Below are positions 46,686-53,046 of a stretch of 59,203 bases of DNA, piece after piece. This DNA is from Planctomycetota bacterium (lineage in GTDB: Bacteria; Planctomycetota; MHYJ01; JACPRB01): NCBI GenBank assembly GCA_035574235.1, contig DATLZA010000175.1:1-59203 (forward strand). Direction: 5' to 3'. Below the pieces are notes generated by a model. That model was not told where the DNA came from. It saw only the letters and a list, made by a program, of their open reading frames with translations, and searched no databases. Position 1 is the stretch's first letter, and every line of letters starts with the position of its first letter. The position numbers and the translations under genes are program-made.

Positions 46686-46988
46686 ATGTCGCTCAGCCTC
46701 ATTCTCCTCACGCTGGCCACCACCGTGGTCTTCGAAGTTCTCACCTGCGCCGGCCGGTTCTTCCTGGGCTTGCGCTCGTGCGAGATCGCCCCGCGCTACA
46801 CGCGCTACACGCTCGGGGTGCGGATCCATCACGGGTACGTGGGCGCCGTGGCCATGCCGCCGGGCTTCATGGTCTCCTCGGATCCCGTCTTTTCGCCCGT
46901 CCTTCTGGCGGTGGCGGGCGGTCTTGTCCTGTCCGATCTCGTGCATCACTTCGTTGTTCTCCCCCTGATCACCGGCGAATTCGATTAG
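46686..46988 (+). CDS. Small membrane protein of unknown function
   Basis: The 100-aa protein has hydrophobic segments near residues 3-22, 48-60 and 70-92. The loop between them has a conserved-looking RYTLGVRIHHGYVG. Two adjacent His and a C-terminal VHHFV could bind a metal or lipid head group. The family is not recognised. No coupling to neighbours is visible; it is followed by the structured RNA unit. Confidence 0.6.
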   Translation: MSLSLILLTLATTVVFEVLTCAGRFFLGLRSCEIAPRYTRYTLGVRIHHGYVGAVAMPPGFMVSSDPVFSPVLLAVAGGLVLSDLVHHFVVLPLITGEFD

Positions 46989-47138
46989 ATCCCGCGATTT
47001 CCCCGGACGCCTGAACCGCCCTTCGGCTATACTCTCCTCAACGCGCAGTGGGGGCTAAAGATACGCCGGTCGACGCGCCCCTGGAGGCGCCGGCCGTATT
47101 CGAGGCGCGTCCCTCCCTGCGGGAAAGGAGGTGATCCA

Positions 47139-47177
47139 GTGCAGGTGGGTGAAAGTATTCGGAGGCTCTCGAGCTAG
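47139..47177 (+). CDS. 12-codon ORF behind a perfect extended Shine-Dalgarno
   Basis: GTG-initiated, 12 residues, TAG-terminated. The spacing from GGAGG to GTG is 7 nt, so it should be translated efficiently. It could be a leader peptide, or the truncated head of a bS21-like gene; after the TAG the same frame reads PREPRYSEPRE, loosely like the bS21 tail. Confidence 0.4.
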   Translation: MQVGESIRRLSS

Positions 47178-47232
47178 CGGGAGCAGGCGTGCTCTCGCCT
47201 GCCGCGGGAGCCACGGTACTCTGAACCTCGCG

Positions 47233-47272
47233 AAGGGGCCCCGTCCGGAAACGGCCGGGGCCCTTTCTTTTT
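47233..47272 (+). terminator. Intrinsic terminator of the structured transcript
   Basis: GGGCCCCGTCCG (47236-47247), loop GAAA, CGGCCGGGGCCC (47252-47263) with one mismatch, flanked by AAG and TTTCTTTTT. It ends before the 3' end of the convergent propeller gene. Confidence 0.8.
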
Positions 47273-47289
47273 CGGCCCGGGCGCGGGAG

Positions 47290-48306
47290 TCACCGCCAGT
47301 CCGCCAGGAAGACGTTGAGGTCGCGCCGCGGATCGCGCGCGCCGCGGTTGGAGATGAAGACGAGCCGCCGGCCGTCCGGGGAGAAGTGGGGAAAGCTGTC
47401 GAATCCTTCGTGCCGCGTGAGCCGCCGGAGGCCCGTGCCGTCGGGACGGATCGCGTAAAGGGAGAAGCGGCCCGGCGCGTCGGCCTCCAGGTTGGAGGCG
47501 AAGACGATCGTCCGCCCGTCGGGGTGGAAGCAGGGAGCCCAGTTGGCCTTGCCGTTCCGCGTCAGCGCCCGCTCTTCGGTGCCGTCCGGGCGGGCCAGGT
47601 AGATTTCGAACCGGCATCGATTCGGACGCAGCACTCGCCGCGAGAGGAGCCTCCGATATTCTTCCTCTTCTTCGGGAGTCTCCGGATAAAAGGCGCGGTA
47701 GACCAGCCATTGTCCGTCGGGCGAGAAGAAGGCGCCGCCCGCGTAGCCGCGCCGGTGGTTCACTTTCCGGAGGCCGGTCCCGTCCACGTTCATCGTGTAA
47801 AGACCGATCCCGCCGTCGCGGTGGGAGGTGAAAACGATGCGCCGGCCGTCGGGAGCGACGGTCGCCTCGGCGTCGTAACCGTCGTGGTCGGTGAGCTGCC
47901 GGAGCGTGCCGTCGGTTTCGCGGAGGAAAAGGTCGAACGTGCGGTGGAACGCCCAGGCGTAGCCTTCGCGGCGGTCGGGCGGGGGGGGAGGCTCGGCCCC
48001 GTGGTGATGGGTGGAGGAGAAGATCATCCGCCCGTCCGGAAGGTAGTAGGCGCAGGTGGCCTTCCCGCGGCCGTCGGTGATCCGCCGGAGCGCGCGCGTT
48101 TCGAGGTCCAACTCGTAGATCTGGTCGGCCGCGTCTCCGGGGCGGACGGCCATGAGGACCAGGCGTCGTCCGTCGAAGGAGAAGTAGGCTTCCGCGTGGG
48201 TCCCGCCCTCGGTGAGGGGACGCGGGTCGCGGGGGTAGGGCTCGGGCGGCCCGGGCTCGAGCGTTCCGCATCCGGCCAGAAAGAGCGCAAGCCCCATGCG
48301 GCGCAT
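47290..48306 (-). CDS. TolB-like beta-propeller lipoprotein
   Basis: The 338-aa protein has a very short signal ending in LFLAGC (Cys13), a lipobox. The body is made of repeated PD40/WD40-like blades with S-P-D-G-R-x-L-V-F or similar motifs (for example APDGRRIVFTSHRDG, SPDGQWLVYRA, HPDGRTIVFASN, SPDGRRLVFISNRG), about six blades. Such proteins act as protein-binding or peptidase-associated scaffolds at the envelope. An acidic insertion EEEEE lies near residue 210. The start at 48306 lies 8 nt after TAGGAT, with TTGACG 17 nt further upstream. Confidence 0.78.
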   Translation of the reverse strand: MRRMGLALFLAGCGTLEPGPPEPYPRDPRPLTEGGTHAEAYFSFDGRRLVLMAVRPGDAADQIYELDLETRALRRITDGRGKATCAYYLPDGRMIFSSTHHHGAEPPPPPDRREGYAWAFHRTFDLFLRETDGTLRQLTDHDGYDAEATVAPDGRRIVFTSHRDGGIGLYTMNVDGTGLRKVNHRRGYAGGAFFSPDGQWLVYRAFYPETPEEEEEYRRLLSRRVLRPNRCRFEIYLARPDGTEERALTRNGKANWAPCFHPDGRTIVFASNLEADAPGRFSLYAIRPDGTGLRRLTRHEGFDSFPHFSPDGRRLVFISNRGARDPRRDLNVFLADWR

Positions 48307-48314
48307 GAGGGCTC

Positions 48315-48343
48315 ATCCTACGTCGCCGGCCCGCGGGCGTCAA
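48315..48343 (-). promoter_or_regulatory. Leaderless-type promoter of the propeller lipoprotein gene
   Basis: On the minus strand TTGACG (48343-48338), 17 nt, TAGGAT (48320-48315), 8 nt to ATG 48306. Confidence 0.65.
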
Positions 48344-48382
48344 CGACCCCCCTTTTTTCGCGCGGCCGGGGCCGTCGCCGGG

Positions 48383-48388
48383 TAGAAT
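48383..48388 (+). promoter_or_regulatory. -10 box directly before the 80-aa protein gene
   Basis: TAGAAT ends 5 nt before ATG 48394. The region 48307-48393 holds divergent promoters for this gene and the propeller gene. Confidence 0.5.
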
Positions 48389-48393
48389 GGGGC

Positions 48394-48636
48394 ATGCCTC
48401 GGAAACGCCGGCGCCGGCCGTTCGTGGTCGGAAAGGACTTCCGGACCGACGGGAAGGAGCGCGTCACGCGGGGCGAGGACTACGTGGTGCACGGGGGAAC
48501 GGCGCTCACGCACGAGGAGACCGTGGACCTCGTCAACGAGTTCTCCAAGCGGCTGCGCAAGGAAGGCTCTCCCGACGCCTCGACCGCCGCGGAAATCCTG
48601 CGCGAAGTGCTCTACGAACGCCGCCGCCGCAACTGA
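48394..48636 (+). CDS. Small basic protein of unknown function
   Basis: The 80-aa protein has a strongly basic start (MPRKRRRRPF), a central VHGGTALTHEETVDLVNEFSKRL helix and a Glu/Arg-rich C-terminal helix. No family is recognised. It may bind nucleic acid or a partner protein. It converges on the Nudix gene and overlaps it by 25 nt. Confidence 0.55.
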   Translation: MPRKRRRRPFVVGKDFRTDGKERVTRGEDYVVHGGTALTHEETVDLVNEFSKRLRKEGSPDASTAAEILREVLYERRRRN

Positions 48637-49097
48637 CGCCGGAGCGCCCGCCGCAGCCAGGGCGTCAGGCGCCCCGCGGGACGCGCCGCGAAGAGCCAGG
48701 CGTCCACTTCGCGGGGGTTGGGACGCACGCGTTCGACCGTTCCGACGAAGACGGCGCAGATTTCGTTTTCGCCGTCCCCGCGGTATCGCGCCGTGTACGC
48801 GAAGCGGTCCACCTCGCGCAGCCGCGGCCGCACGCCCATTTCCTCGAAGACGCGCCGCCGCGCCGCCCGCGCGTAGGTCTCGCCTTCCTCCACATGGCCG
48901 GCGACGGTTCCGTCCCAGTATCCCGGCCACAGCCACTTGCGCCGGTGCCGCCGCGCCAGAAGAAGCTCCCCGCGGCGGTTGTAGAGCATCACGAGAAAGG
49001 CGCGATGGCGCCGGCCGCGGCCCTCGTGGCAGGCGCGCCGCGAGGCGGTGCCGATCACGCGGTCGCGCGCGTCCACGAGGAGGAGCCGGCGGGGCAT
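48612..49097 (-). CDS. Nudix hydrolase, isopentenyl-diphosphate isomerase-like
   Basis: The 161-aa protein has a HRAFLVMLYN strand, W-P-G-Y-W-D-G-T-V-A-G-H-V and a Nudix box GHVEEGETYARAARRRVFEEMG with the essential R-x-x-x-E-E-x-G core. The overall pattern (HRAF, GHxxxGE) resembles type 1 IPP isomerases and the YfcD-like group, which remove phosphates from unknown nucleotide-like substrates. The Cys of the IPP isomerase active site is not obvious, so YfcD-like is safer. The promoter TTGACA-N17-TCTAAT ends 8 nt before the ATG. Confidence 0.75.
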   Translation of the reverse strand: MPRRLLLVDARDRVIGTASRRACHEGRGRRHRAFLVMLYNRRGELLLARRHRRKWLWPGYWDGTVAGHVEEGETYARAARRRVFEEMGVRPRLREVDRFAYTARYRGDGENEICAVFVGTVERVRPNPREVDAWLFAARPAGRLTPWLRRALRRQLRRRRS

Positions 49098-49105
49098 CGG
49101 GGCCC

Positions 49106-49134
49106 ATTAGACGGCCGGCCGCGCCGGGTGTCAA
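49106..49134 (-). promoter_or_regulatory. Leaderless-type promoter of the Nudix gene
   Basis: On the minus strand TTGACA (49134-49129), 17 nt, TCTAAT (49111-49106), 8 nt to ATG 49097. Confidence 0.55.
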
Positions 49135-49151
49135 GCGGGCGGACGGCTCCC

Positions 49152-49179
49152 TTGTATTTTATGATTTATAAGTTATAAT
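49152..49179 (+). promoter_or_regulatory. Promoter of the flagellar export operon
   Basis: TTGTAT (49152-49157), 16 nt, TATAAT (49174-49179) in an AT-rich island. The start near 49186 gives a GC-rich leader of about 73 nt to fliO. No sigma-28 or sigma-54 consensus is seen. Confidence 0.6.
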
Positions 49180-49258
49180 TAGCCGGGACGGCTCTCTCCG
49201 GGCGGCGCGGGGCGCGCGCCGCGCGGGGGCGGGCCGTGTCCGAGGAGAGGGGGGACGC

Positions 49259-49849
49259 ATGGCGATCGCCTTCGCGCTTTTCGGCTGGATGTTCGGGACG
49301 CCGGCGGCTCAGGATCCGGCGTCCGCCGGACCGACCGTGGCCCTGCCGCCGGGACTTCCGGAACCCGCCCCCGCGGTCATCCCCCCGCCTCCCCCGCCCT
49401 CCACGGCGCCTCTGCTTCCGGATCCGGCCCCGAGCGCCGGGCTCGGCGGCTTTCTCGTGGGCTCCTTCGCCGTCCTCGGCCTTCTGGGAGGCGCGTTTCT
49501 CCTGCTTCGCCGCTTCGCCCGCGGAACGCGGCTTCTCGGCGGAGGCGCCATCGAAGTCCTCGCCCGCCGCGCCCTGGGGCCCCGCCAGGAGGTCTTCCTC
49601 GTCGACGTCGGCCCGCGCGTCTTCCTCATCGGGGCCACCCGCGACCGGCTGGCCCCCCTCGGGACGTTCGCGCCCGAGGAGGCCGCGGAGCTGAGGGCGC
49701 GCCTCGGCGCCGCTCCTGCGGAACCCGCCCCGCGTCCGGCCTCCCCCGTCCCCGCCCCGCCCGCCGGAGAGGACGACGGGGATCCGTACGACTCGCTCGT
49801 CGAAGAGCTCGCGGAGATTCGAAAAACGGTCCACGCCTGGAAGGCCTAG
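49259..49849 (+). CDS. fliO: Flagellar protein FliO-like
   Basis: The 196-aa protein has an N-terminal signal-like segment, a Pro/Ala-rich stretch (residues 20-60), one membrane helix (about 62-85) and the FliO cytoplasmic block IEVLARRALGPRQEVFLVDV followed by VFLIG. FliO helps FliP form its ring during assembly of the flagellar export gate. The C-terminal half is a low-complexity Pro/Ala tail. It is the first gene of the export block; fliM/fliN are not in the window. Confidence 0.85.
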   Translation: MAIAFALFGWMFGTPAAQDPASAGPTVALPPGLPEPAPAVIPPPPPPSTAPLLPDPAPSAGLGGFLVGSFAVLGLLGGAFLLLRRFARGTRLLGGGAIEVLARRALGPRQEVFLVDVGPRVFLIGATRDRLAPLGTFAPEEAAELRARLGAAPAEPAPRPASPVPAPPAGEDDGDPYDSLVEELAEIRKTVHAWKA

Positions 49850-49871
49850 GGACCGCGCCCGGGGGACCCTC

Positions 49872-50651
49872 GTGAAACGGAAAGGGGCGACGATTCTGGC
49901 GTGCCTGGCCGGTCTGGCCGCGGCGGCCGCGTCGGCTCACGCGGCGCAGGAGCCGGGGTTCGACCCGCTCCGCCTGGCCCGCGACGCGGGCAAACCGGAG
50001 AACGTCCGCGGAGCCCTCGACCTCGTCGTGGGACTCACGGTCCTTTCGCTCGCCCCGGCCCTCCTGGTCCTGGTCACGTCGTTCACCCGCATCGTCATCG
50101 TCCTTTCCTTCGTCCGGCGCGCGATCGGCGCCCCGGAGCTTCCGCCGAATCCCGTCCTGACCGGCCTGGCCCTCCTTCTCACGTTCATGGTCATGGCTCC
50201 CACCTTCGGAGCCGTCAAGCGCGATGCGCTCGATCCCTATACGCAGCCGGCCCCGGAGCGCCGCATCTCCCAGGAGGAAGCCTTCCGGCGCGCCTCGGGA
50301 CACCTGCGCGCCTTCATGTTTCAGCACGTCCGCGTCCGGGATCTCGGGCTCTTCATGGATCTGAGCCGCCAGCCCCGCCGGGAGCGCGGCTGGACGCCGG
50401 ACGACGTCCCGACCGAAGTCCTCATTCCCGCCTTCGTCACAAGCGAACTGCGCCGGGCCTTCGTGATGGGCTTCGCGATTCTCCTGCCGTTTCTCGTCAT
50501 CGACCTCGTGGTCTCGGCCGTCCTCGTCGCGCTGGGCATGTTCGTCCTGCCCCCCGCGGTGGTCTCGCTGCCCTTCAAGGTCCTGCTGTTCATCCTGGTG
50601 GACGGGTGGAACCTCGTCGTGGGATCGCTGGTGAAGAGTTTCCATGGATAG
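49872..50651 (+). CDS. fliP: Flagellar export gate protein FliP
   Basis: The 259-aa protein has a signal peptide (residues 1-27) and the FliP helices. VVGLTVLSLAPALLVLVTSF and TSFTRIVIVLSFVRRAIG are nearly invariant in the family. The C-terminal PAFVTSELRRAFVMGFAILLPF is also typical. FliP pentamers with FliQ and FliR form the export gate. It starts at GTG 49872 behind GGGGGACC and overlaps fliQ by 8 nt. Confidence 0.95.
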   Translation: MKRKGATILACLAGLAAAAASAHAAQEPGFDPLRLARDAGKPENVRGALDLVVGLTVLSLAPALLVLVTSFTRIVIVLSFVRRAIGAPELPPNPVLTGLALLLTFMVMAPTFGAVKRDALDPYTQPAPERRISQEEAFRRASGHLRAFMFQHVRVRDLGLFMDLSRQPRRERGWTPDDVPTEVLIPAFVTSELRRAFVMGFAILLPFLVIDLVVSAVLVALGMFVLPPAVVSLPFKVLLFILVDGWNLVVGSLVKSFHG

Positions 50652-50922
50652 CGCTTCGGTCTCGCTCGCGGTGGACCTGGCCCGGCAGGCGCTCTGGGTG
50701 GCGGCGAAGCTGTCGCTGCCGGTGCTTCTGACGGGCCTGACCGTCGGCCTGGTCGTCGCCGTCCTCCAGGCGGCCACCCAGGTGCAGGACGCCACGGTCA
50801 ACCAGGTGCCCAAGATGCTGGCCGTGGGGGCCGCGCTTTTTCTGGCGATGCCCTGGCTTCTGGCGACGCTGGTCGAGTACTGCGTCGCGCTGGTGCGCGA
50901 CATGGGAGCCTGGTTCCGGTAG
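50644..50922 (+). CDS. fliQ: Flagellar export gate protein FliQ
   Basis: The 92-aa protein has two membrane helices and the family core LTVGLVVAVLQAATQVQDATV. It forms the outer part of the export gate. The length is the family's usual one. It overlaps fliP and is separated from fliR by 7 nt. Confidence 0.93.
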   Translation: MDSASVSLAVDLARQALWVAAKLSLPVLLTGLTVGLVVAVLQAATQVQDATVNQVPKMLAVGAALFLAMPWLLATLVEYCVALVRDMGAWFR

Positions 50923-50929
50923 GCGGACG

Positions 50930-51715
50930 ATGGAGAAGATCTTCGAGCTCGGCCGGGCGGAGGCGCCCTTCTTCGCGCTGACGTTTTTCCGCGCGTCCGG
51001 GCTCGTGCTTCCGGCCCCGGTTCTCGGAAGCGCGAGCCTTCCGGCGCCGCTCAAAGCCTTTCTCGCGCTCGCCCTGGCGGCGGTGTTCTTCCCGTGGGTG
51101 GGCCGCCCGGCCGCTCCCCCTTCGGGCATGGCCGCTTTCTTCCTGGCCGCCGCCGGGGAATTCGCCGTGGGCGCCTTCGTGGGATTTTCGGCCTGGATCC
51201 TGTTCGCCGCCGTGCGCTCCGCCGGCCGCCTGCTCGATCAGGAGCTCGGAATCTCCGCGGCGTCCCTCCTGGATCCCCTGACGCCCGAGTCCTCGTCGGT
51301 CCTGGCCGGCTTCAAGGTCCTCCTGGCCGCGGTTCTTTACCTCCTCATCGACGGCCATCACCTCCTCATCGCGGCCCTGGCCGACAGCTTCCGCGCCGTT
51401 CCCCTGCCGGCGGCGGGTCCGTCCGAGACCACGCTCCTTCAGGCGGCCCGGTCGCTTCCCGCGGATCTTTTCCGCATGGCCGTCCAGATCGCCGCGCCGG
51501 CCTGGACGGCGGCCTTCCTCGTCACGATCGCCGCCGCCTTCGCCGCGCGGGCGGTCCCGGACCTCAACGCCTTCGCCCTGTCCTTCGCCCTGCGGCTCCT
51601 CGTCGGCGTCCTGGTTCTGGCGGCGGGCGTGGGGCTTTTCGCCGAGAACTTTCGCGCGCTTCATGAGGCGCACTTCGGAGCCGTGCGCGGACTCGTCGCG
51701 CGGTGGGGAGGATGA
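50930..51715 (+). CDS. fliR: Flagellar export gate protein FliR
   Basis: The 261-aa protein has about six membrane helices and the FliR signatures FRASGLVLPAPVLGS and GFSAWILFAAVRSAGRLLDQE. It completes the FliPQR gate with FlhB. The next gene begins 6 nt later. Confidence 0.92.
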   Translation: MEKIFELGRAEAPFFALTFFRASGLVLPAPVLGSASLPAPLKAFLALALAAVFFPWVGRPAAPPSGMAAFFLAAAGEFAVGAFVGFSAWILFAAVRSAGRLLDQELGISAASLLDPLTPESSSVLAGFKVLLAAVLYLLIDGHHLLIAALADSFRAVPLPAAGPSETTLLQAARSLPADLFRMAVQIAAPAWTAAFLVTIAAAFAARAVPDLNAFALSFALRLLVGVLVLAAGVGLFAENFRALHEAHFGAVRGLVARWGG

Positions 51716-51721
51716 GCCGCC

Positions 51722-52795
51722 GTGCCTGAGGACCGGTTCGACGAGCGGACGGAACCCGCGACGCCGCGGCGGCGCCAGGAGGCGCGCGCCCGCGGCCATG
51801 TGGCCCGGAGCGCGGACCTGGCGGCGGCGGTCGTTCTGCTCGGCGGCGTGGCGGCGCTGGCCGTCTTCGGACGGTCGCTGGCGGGGGGACTTTTCGACTT
51901 CACGCGCGACGCGCTGGGAAATCTGGCCGCCGCGACGGCGGAAGGGGACGCGCCGGCGGTCCGGCTCCGGGCGGCTTTCCATGCGGCCCTGGCGGCTTCG
52001 CTTCCGGTGGTCGCGATTCCGGCGCTTGCCGCCGCGGCGGCCAGCGTGGCGCAGGTGGGATTTTTGTGGGCCTGGCCGGCGGTGGCGCCGGACTTGGCGC
52101 GGCTGGATCCGGCGGCGGGACTGGGGAGGATCTTCTCGGGCCGCGCCCTCCTGCGCGCGGGGGCCGCCCTGGCCAAGGTCGCGGCGGTCGCGGCGGTGGC
52201 GGGCCTCACGCTCTGGGCCGAGCGGGAACGCGTCGCCGCGCTCGGGGCCCGGTCCGCCGAGGAGCTCGCGCGGGCGTGGTCGGGCGCGACGGCGGTTCTG
52301 GCGCTGCGGGCGGGCCTGGCGCTCCTGGCGCTCGGGTTGGCGGACTACGCGGTCGCACGGTGGCTCTACGAGCGCGACCTGCGCATGAGCCGCGCGGAGC
52401 GGCTCGAGGAGCAGCGGCGCACGGAGGGGGATCCGCGCGTGAAGGAACGCCGCCGCGCGCTCCGCCGCGGGTTTGTCGCCGCGGCCGCGCCGCAGGGAAC
52501 CCTCGAAGGGGCGGCCGTTCTCGTCGTGGAGCCGGATCGGGCCGCCGTGGCTCTGAAGTACGACCCGGAGCGCGATCCGGCGCCCGTCGTGGCGGCCCGT
52601 GCGACCGGTCGCGCCGCCGAACGCCTGCGGGAAGCGGCCCTCGCGGCGGACGTGCCGGTCGTGGAGCGCGGGGTGGCGCGGACGCTCTGCCGCAAGGTCG
52701 AGGTGGGCCGGCCCATCCCCGAAGGGGCGTTCCCGGAAGTGGCGGAAATCCTGGCGTTCATCGTCCGCCTCAAGGGCGGGGCGCCGGCATCGTAG
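51722..52795 (+). CDS. flhB: Flagellar export switch protein FlhB with altered self-cleavage site
   Basis: The 357-aa protein has the FlhB N-terminus (DERTEPATPRRRQEARARG), four membrane helices and the linker MSRAERLEEQRRTEGDPRVK. The segment that normally reads N-P-T-H reads V-E-P-D-R-A-A-V-A-L-K-Y-D: Glu270, Pro271, Asp272, Arg273. The family self-cleaves between Asn and Pro by Asn cyclisation to switch substrate specificity. Glu cannot do this, so cleavage should be lost or altered. The rest of the C-terminal domain aligns well, and the reading frame is intact. It starts at GTG 51722. Confidence 0.92.
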   Translation: MPEDRFDERTEPATPRRRQEARARGHVARSADLAAAVVLLGGVAALAVFGRSLAGGLFDFTRDALGNLAAATAEGDAPAVRLRAAFHAALAASLPVVAIPALAAAAASVAQVGFLWAWPAVAPDLARLDPAAGLGRIFSGRALLRAGAALAKVAAVAAVAGLTLWAERERVAALGARSAEELARAWSGATAVLALRAGLALLALGLADYAVARWLYERDLRMSRAERLEEQRRTEGDPRVKERRRALRRGFVAAAAPQGTLEGAAVLVVEPDRAAVALKYDPERDPAPVVAARATGRAAERLREAALAADVPVVERGVARTLCRKVEVGRPIPEGAFPEVAEILAFIVRLKGGAPAS

Positions 52796-52808
52796 GGAGG
52801 AGGCGAGC

Positions 52809-53018
52809 ATGGAGGCGAAGCTGAGGCTGACGGTCGCCGGGGGCGAGGCGATCGACCTTGTCCTCAAGGGCCCGGCGCGGGCCATCGAGGAGCTGATCGA
52901 GCGGCTGCGGGCCATGGCGGGGCCGCTCGACGTGACCGGCGGGCAGTGCTGCTGGTCGATGACGGGGAAGGACACGACGGTCCACCTCGTGGTGGATTCC
53001 GACCGGGCGGCGTCGTAG
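52809..53018 (+). CDS. Small hypothetical protein in the flagellar operon
   Basis: The 69-aa protein starts 13 nt after flhB behind GGGAGGAGG and ends 28 nt before flhA. LRLTVAGGEAIDLVLKGPA and VDSDRA look like beta strands around a helix ELIERLRAMAG; the middle has TGGQCCWSM. No family is known to me. Its fixed place suggests a role in export or in the flagellar regulator set. Confidence 0.65.
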   Translation: MEAKLRLTVAGGEAIDLVLKGPARAIEELIERLRAMAGPLDVTGGQCCWSMTGKDTTVHLVVDSDRAAS

Positions 53019-53046
53019 GACGGCCCGGCTCGGAGGAGAACACGGA

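Larger units (their letters stand above)
47028..47272 (+). ncRNA. Self-contained structured transcript with extended Shine-Dalgarno and a 12-codon ORF
   Basis: TATACT (47028-47033) and a terminator (47233-47272) bracket about 230 nt. GACGCGCC and GGCGCGTC (about 47071-47111) can form an 8-bp stem. At 47123-47139 GAAAGGAGGTGATCCAG is complementary to the whole 3' tail of bacterial 16S rRNA, far longer than a normal ribosome-binding site. GTG 47139 follows at 7 nt and is ended by TAG at 47175. Downstream, GCAGGCG-TGCTCT-CGCCTGC competes with GAGCA-GGCG-TGCTC. It does not match tmRNA, RNase P, SRP or 6S RNA as I know them. The ORF (VQVGESIRRLSS) resembles the start of ribosomal protein bS21, so a decayed rpsU or a leader-peptide RNA are both possible. 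No other gene occupies 46989-47289. Confidence 0.5.

Noticed and set aside
47123-47150. Fragment of a 16S rRNA gene on the minus strand
   Set aside because: Only the last 17 nt of 16S plus GCAGGT match. No further 16S sequence follows; a Shine-Dalgarno explanation with a start codon at 7 nt is better.
47131-48636. A 501-codon plus-strand frame across the propeller gene
   Set aside because: It crosses a strong terminator and the oppositely encoded propeller gene; only its last 80 codons, from ATG 48394 behind a -10 box, look like a gene.
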